Source: an uncultured Eubacteriales bacterium (GTDB lineage Bacteria > Bacillota > Clostridia > Lachnospirales > Bianqueaceae). Taken from it: a DNA stretch of 17,876 bases. Location of the stretch: assembly GCA_902493345.1 (NCBI GenBank), contig CABUPM010000049.1, positions 1-17,876 of the forward strand, in the 5' to 3' direction. Below are positions 14,508-17,876 of the stretch, piece by piece. A model generated the notes under the pieces. That model had not been told where the DNA came from, made no database searches, and saw only the letters and a list, made by a program, of their open reading frames with translations. Every line of letters starts with the position of its first letter. The stretch's first letter is position 1. A program made the position numbers and the translations under genes.

Positions 14508-15281
14508 ATGAGTGAACAATTGCTGAAGAATGTACGAGTATTCCGTGAGATGGTAAAGCGGGCAGGAGAGAATCCGCTGAACTTTAGAGAAATCGTTGAG
14601 AAATGCGGAGAGATGACAGACTCCGACATCCTTCTTGTCTCCAAGAAGGGTAAGGCGCTGCAGGTATACCGTGATCCGGCGCGGCAGAGCGGCCTGGCTC
14701 CGGAGTGGGAGCAGGGAGTGACCCTGGATGAGGAAAAGGCGGCTGTTCTGGGCGGATATGTAAAGACGGCCACGAATGCGGATCTGCGGATCTGTGGAGT
14801 CGGTTCGGAAGAAAATGCAGGAAACAATCTGCTGCTTCCTCTGGAAACGGAGAAGGGACGCCTGGGTACTTTGATTCTGTGCCGCAGTGACAGAAGCTAT
14901 GCGGAGGACGAGCTGATATTGGCAGAGATGGCGGCTCTGCTGCTGACCAAGGAGCTGGCGCTTGCGATCTATGAGGAAGATATCCGTGAAAAGAAGAACA
15001 ATGAGATTGTCCGGGCAGCGATCTCTACTCTGTCCTTCTCTGAATTGGCGGCAATCATCCATATTTTCAATGAACTGGATGGAGAGGAAGGCTTGCTCAT
15101 CGCGAGCAAGATTGCGGACCGTGTAGGAATAACACGTTCTGTCATTGTCAACGCATTGCGTAAGTTTGAGAGCGCAGGTGTGATTGAGTCCAGATCCCTG
15201 GGCATGAAGGGAACCTATATCAGAATTTTGAATCCGGCGCTGCGCGATGAGCTGGCGAAATACAAAAGAGGATTTCAGTAA
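14508..15281 (+). CDS. codY: GTP-sensing/branched-chain amino acid-sensing pleiotropic repressor CodY
   Basis: CodY is the global nutrient regulator of low-GC Gram-positives and binds DNA when branched-chain amino acids (and in many species GTP) are plentiful. The 257-residue protein has an N-terminal GAF-type sensor domain, a linker helix, and a winged-helix domain whose segment from ASKIADRVGITRSVIVNALR through VIESRSLGMKGTY is nearly identical to the B. subtilis protein. The ATG at 14508 is chosen over an in-frame TTG at 14499, since the GAGAGG at 14491-14496 would be only two bases from the TTG. It starts 15 bases after topA. A near-consensus CodY box upstream of dprA suggests that it controls its own operon. 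Confidence 0.97.
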   Translation: MSEQLLKNVRVFREMVKRAGENPLNFREIVEKCGEMTDSDILLVSKKGKALQVYRDPARQSGLAPEWEQGVTLDEEKAAVLGGYVKTATNADLRICGVGSEENAGNNLLLPLETEKGRLGTLILCRSDRSYAEDELILAEMAALLLTKELALAIYEEDIREKKNNEIVRAAISTLSFSELAAIIHIFNELDGEEGLLIASKIADRVGITRSVIVNALRKFESAGVIESRSLGMKGTYIRILNPALRDELAKYKRGFQ

Positions 15282-15282
15282 A

Positions 15283-15294
15283 AACAAATTTGTT
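15283..15294. repeat. 12-base perfect palindrome between codY and the sigma factor gene
   Basis: AACAAATTTGTT begins one base after the codY stop codon, in the 43-base gap before the sigma factor gene. No T run follows that would make it a terminator. It may be a small operator or a chance AT palindrome. Confidence 0.4.
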
Positions 15295-15324
15295 CTGCTC
15301 AAGATTCCGCGATAGTTCGAATGT

Positions 15325-16080
15325 GTGGAATTCAATCGAAGTCAGAAGAGAAAAAAAGAATATGTACCGAAAGAGACAACACCGGAAGAATACGGGAGAA
15401 TATGGCAGGACTATGCGGAGCATAGGGGGATAAGGGAACGGAATCGACTGGTGGAATGGAATCTGCGTCTGGTATATTATGCGTCTGCCGCTGTAAAGGA
15501 TCATTTGCCGCAGTGGATCGAATATGAGGAAGTGATCAGCAGCGGTTGTATAGGTCTGATCGAAGCGGTAGAACGCTTTGATCCTGCCGTAGGCGGCACA
15601 TTTGCGGCATATGCCCTTCCGAGAATCCTGGGCAGCATCTGGAGAGGCATGGAGAAATATACCGGTGTCTCCAGAAGGGCTTTTCAGAAAATGCGCAAAA
15701 TCAAAAAGGCGGAAGAGATTTTGTATCAGGAAAAAGGCCGAAGACCACTGGATGCAGAGATTATGTCCGCTCTTCAGATGGAAGAAAAAGAATATCAAAG
15801 ATGGAAAAACAGGACGCCGGAAAGGGCTGCGGAGTCATATGAAGCACTGGAGCTGGCGGCCGAAGAGGACATGGCATCGCAATATGAAGAGGAAGATCTC
15901 GTGAGAAGATTGAGAGTAGAGCTGCAGGCATTGGAGCCGGTAAAGCTGTCGCTGATTCAAGATGTCTATTATCGCGAACAGTCATTGCGGTCTGTCAGCA
16001 CGAGGCAGGGGATCAGCCGCTGGCGCCTGCAAAAGATGCATCATGAGATATTAGAAGAATTGCGAAGAAAAATGCTTTGA
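15325..16080 (+). CDS. Sigma-28 (FliA/SigD/WhiG) family RNA polymerase sigma factor
   Basis: This is a 251-residue sigma-70 family protein of the FliA/SigD branch. Region 2 spans about 36-108 (RNRLVEWNLRLVYYAS, then EVISSGCIGLIEAVERFDP and AAYALPRILGSI). A region-3-like linker lies at about 111-160, and region 4 with a helix-turn-helix at 217-247 (REQSLRSVSTRQGISRWRLQ). It sits between codY and rpsB, where B. subtilis carries sigD at the end of the fla/che operon, but no flagellar gene is present. The only in-frame start after the upstream TAG (15313-15315) is GTG 15325, and no Shine-Dalgarno sequence is visible, so the start is uncertain and translation may be weak or coupled to codY. The regulon is unknown. 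Confidence 0.88.
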   Translation: MEFNRSQKRKKEYVPKETTPEEYGRIWQDYAEHRGIRERNRLVEWNLRLVYYASAAVKDHLPQWIEYEEVISSGCIGLIEAVERFDPAVGGTFAAYALPRILGSIWRGMEKYTGVSRRAFQKMRKIKKAEEILYQEKGRRPLDAEIMSALQMEEKEYQRWKNRTPERAAESYEALELAAEEDMASQYEEEDLVRRLRVELQALEPVKLSLIQDVYYREQSLRSVSTRQGISRWRLQKMHHEILEELRRKML

Positions 16081-16094
16081 TTTCAAAAAAATGC

Positions 16095-16123
16095 TTGATT
16101 TATACGCAGATATCTGCTATAAT
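16095..16123 (+). promoter_or_regulatory. rpsB: Sigma-A promoter of rpsB-tsf with a palindromic spacer
   Basis: TTGATT (16095-16100) and TATAAT (16118-16123) are separated by exactly 17 bases, a strong promoter. The last 12 bases of the spacer are a perfect palindrome, GCAGATATCTGC (16106-16117), directly against the -10. A protein bound there would block polymerase. Confidence 0.85.
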
Positions 16124-16129
16124 GAATAA

Positions 16130-16253
16130 CGGCCTTTTTGTAAAAAGGCAAATCCACACCTCTCGGGAAGTGTATCTCGGTGTCTCATAAAGTGAGATGG
16201 GATGCAGGAAGGACCGCAGAGGGAGGAAAAACAAAATATACGGAGGTAAGGAC
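16130..16253 (+). ncRNA. Structured 5' leader of rpsB, candidate S2 autoregulatory element
   Basis: About 125 bases separate the predicted start near 16130 from the rpsB ATG. GCCTTTTT (16132-16139) pairs with AAAAAGGC (16142-16149). TCTCA (16183-16187) pairs with TGAGA (16193-16197), and a competing pairing of an upstream ATCTC with GAGAT (16194-16198) is possible. The leader ends in GGAGG (16242-16246), 7 bases before the ATG. Ribosomal protein leaders are often bound by their own product; that this one binds S2 is inference. Confidence 0.4.
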
Positions 16254-16994
16254 ATGAGTGTTATTTCTATGAAGCAGCTTCTGGAAGCCGGCGTACATTT
16301 CGGACATCAGACCAGAAGATGGAACCCCAAGATGGCTCCCTACATTTTTACGGAGCGTAACGGAATCTATATTATCGACCTGCAGAAGACCAGCCGCAAG
16401 GTAGATGAGGCTTATGCAGCTGTTAAGGCTGTTGCGGCTGAGGGCGGCAAGGTTCTGTTTGTAGGAACCAAGAAGCAGGCTCAGGAAGCGATGAAGAGCG
16501 AAGCTGAGCGCTGCGGAATGTATTATGTAAATAATCGTTGGCTCGGCGGAATGCTGACCAACTTCAAGACGATTCGCAGCCGTATCGATCGTATGATCGA
16601 GCTGGAGACGATGGAGTCCGACGGTACATTTGATGTACTGCCCAAGAAGGAAGTTCTGAACCTGAAGGCAGAACTGGACAAGCTGCAGAAGAATCTGGAC
16701 GGTATCCGCGATATGCATGAGATCCCGGACATGATCTTTGTTGTAGATCCTCGCAAGGAGCACATTGCCATTCAGGAAGCGCATATTCTGGGAATTCCGC
16801 TGGTAGGTATCGTTGATACGAACTGCGATCCGGATGAGATCGACTACGTGATTCCTGGTAACGATGACGCGATCCGTGCGGTTAAGCTGATCGCTGCAAC
16901 AGTTGCGGATGCTGTTATCGAGGCCAATCAGGGAGAGCAGATGAACGAGGCAGAAGAGGCTGCTGAGGAAGCTTCTGAAGCCGAGCAGGAATAA
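16254..16994 (+). CDS. rpsB: 30S ribosomal protein S2
   Basis: S2 is a late-assembling small-subunit protein near the 16S rRNA head/body junction. The 246-residue protein shows the standard MKQLLEAGVHFGHQTRRWNPKMAPYIF stretch near the start, VGTKKQAQ, NNRWLGGMLTNFKTI, VVDPRKE and the GIVDTNCDP...IPGNDDA region, with an acidic Glu/Ala-rich tail. The start MSVISMKQ at 16254 is chosen over an earlier in-frame ATG at 16197 because GGAGG precedes it and the extra 19 residues are basic leader sequence absent from S2. It is co-transcribed with tsf, as is nearly universal. Confidence 0.98.
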   Translation: MSVISMKQLLEAGVHFGHQTRRWNPKMAPYIFTERNGIYIIDLQKTSRKVDEAYAAVKAVAAEGGKVLFVGTKKQAQEAMKSEAERCGMYYVNNRWLGGMLTNFKTIRSRIDRMIELETMESDGTFDVLPKKEVLNLKAELDKLQKNLDGIRDMHEIPDMIFVVDPRKEHIAIQEAHILGIPLVGIVDTNCDPDEIDYVIPGNDDAIRAVKLIAATVADAVIEANQGEQMNEAEEAAEEASEAEQE

Positions 16995-17017
16995 TCCCAT
17001 ATCAGAGAGGTGCAATC

Positions 17018-17876
17018 ATGAATATTACAGCAGCAATGGTAAAGGAACTGCGCGAGAAGACTGGCGTAGGCATGATGGATTGTAAGAAGGCTCTGGTAGA
17101 GTGCGACGGTAACATGGATGAGGCAGTGGAGTTCCTGCGTAAGAAGGGTATTGCCACAGCAGCCAAGAAGGCCAGCCGTATCGCGGCAGAGGGCCTGGTT
17201 GCGGTTGCAATTTCTGAGGATCAGAAGACCGGCGCAGTTGTTGAGGTTAACTCTGAGACAGACTTTGTAGCAAAGAATGAGATGTTCCAGCATTTTGTAG
17301 CGGATGTTGCCAGCCAGGCGCTGACGACCAGCGCGGCAGATCTGGATGCGTTTATGGCAGAGACCTGGAAGCAGGATCCCAGCATGACCGTTAAGGATGC
17401 TCTGATCGCTAAGGTAGCCGTTATCAATGAGAACCTGCAGATTCGCCGTTTCGCACGCGTAGAGAGCGGCAGCTATGTTGGCTCCTATGTTCATGGCGGC
17501 GGCCGTATTGCCGTTCTGGTAAATGTAGAGAGTGAGATCGTAAACGATGCGGTTAAGGAAGCTGCTAAGAATGTCGCGATGCAAGTTGCGGCGTTGAATC
17601 CGCAGTATAATAGCCGTGAGGATGTTCCGCAGGAATTCCTGGCGCATGAGACCGCGATTCTGACCGAGCAGGCTGAGAAGGAAAACAGCCAGCAGGCTAA
17701 GCCGAAGCCGGCCAATGTGGTTGCCAAGATGGTAGAGGGACGTCTGAACAAGGAGCTCAAGGAGATGTGCCTGCAGGATCAGCTGTACTTCCGTAGTGAA
17801 GACGGCAAGCAGACGGTTGGCGCTTATCTGAAGGAAGTATCTAAGGCGGTTGGATGCGAAGTTAAGGTTAAGGCCT
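17018..17876 (+). CDS. tsf: Elongation factor Ts (3' end cut by the window)
   Basis: EF-Ts is the guanine nucleotide exchange factor for EF-Tu. The frame opens at ATG 17018 after AGAGAGG and stays open for 286 codons to the window edge. The UBA-like N-terminus reads MNITAAMVKELREKTGVGMM and continues DCKKAL. The EF-Tu contact motif TDFVAKNE follows, then the VHGGGRIAVLV region and the C-terminal AKMVEGRLNKELKE segment. Only the last part of the dimerisation region seems to be missing. It lies 23 bases after rpsB. Confidence 0.97.
   Translation, partial: MNITAAMVKELREKTGVGMMDCKKALVECDGNMDEAVEFLRKKGIATAAKKASRIAAEGLVAVAISEDQKTGAVVEVNSETDFVAKNEMFQHFVADVASQALTTSAADLDAFMAETWKQDPSMTVKDALIAKVAVINENLQIRRFARVESGSYVGSYVHGGGRIAVLVNVESEIVNDAVKEAAKNVAMQVAALNPQYNSREDVPQEFLAHETAILTEQAEKENSQQAKPKPANVVAKMVEGRLNKELKEMCLQDQLYFRSEDGKQTVGAYLKEVSKAVGCEVKVKA

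Noticed and set aside
16132..16149. GCCTTTTTGTAAAAAGGC read as a terminator for the sigma factor gene
   Set aside because: It lies downstream of the rpsB promoter and no T run follows the stem, so it is better explained as part of the rpsB leader.

Overview
The window looks like the chromosome of a low-to-mid GC, Gram-positive anaerobe of the Clostridia, most likely a Lachnospiraceae-type gut bacterium. The signs are a CodY regulator, a sortase-type surface protein with Cys-x-x-Cys repeats, strong AGGAGG ribosome binding sites, and the gene order dprA-topA-codY-sigma28-rpsB-tsf. Apart from the missing genes noted below, that order is the Bacillus/Clostridium codY-to-rpsB neighbourhood. The family assignment is an inference from gene content, not a measured result.

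Layout. (1) 1-4340 is an accessory, cell-surface region. It holds the C-terminal end of one wall-anchored protein and then a 1101-residue paralog-like surface protein built on a type I pullulanase scaffold. All catalytic GH13 positions that I can align in it are replaced. A small four-helix membrane protein (DUF2798-like) follows, with a hairpin directly at its predicted transcript start. (2) 4358-8986 holds an AraC-family regulator divergent from two adjoining ABC exporter half-transporters, whose motif differences fit a heterodimer with one degenerate ATP site. (3) 9005-9481 is ispF (isoprenoid pathway), 18 bases after the exporter pair. (4) 9517-12404 is a divergent DNA-processing pair: comM/yifB on the minus strand and dprA on the plus strand. 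The 305-base region between them carries a 14/15 match to the CodY box, a near-perfect 20-base repeat next to each gene, and a sigma-A promoter. (5) 12423-16080 is topA, codY and a sigma-28 family sigma factor. (6) 16095-17876 is the rpsB promoter, a structured leader, rpsB and most of tsf.

How it fits together. CodY senses branched-chain amino acids (and GTP in many species) and is encoded third in the dprA-topA-codY run. The CodY box upstream of dprA therefore suggests autoregulation that also ties the DNA-processing genes comM and dprA to nutrient state. dprA carries an in-frame TAA at codon 42 with an ATG directly after it, so it is either a pseudogene or is expressed by re-initiation as a protein lacking the first 42 codons. 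In Bacillus subtilis the large fla/che operon lies between codY and rpsB and has sigD near its end. Here only the sigma-28 gene remains, which suggests that the flagellar block was lost and the sigma factor was kept for another regulon.

The strongest candidates for something new are the catalytically dead surface pullulanase homolog, the retained orphan sigma-28, the comM/dprA control region, and the perfect palindrome inside the rpsB promoter. I found no CRISPR array, tRNA, rRNA, insertion sequence or prophage.
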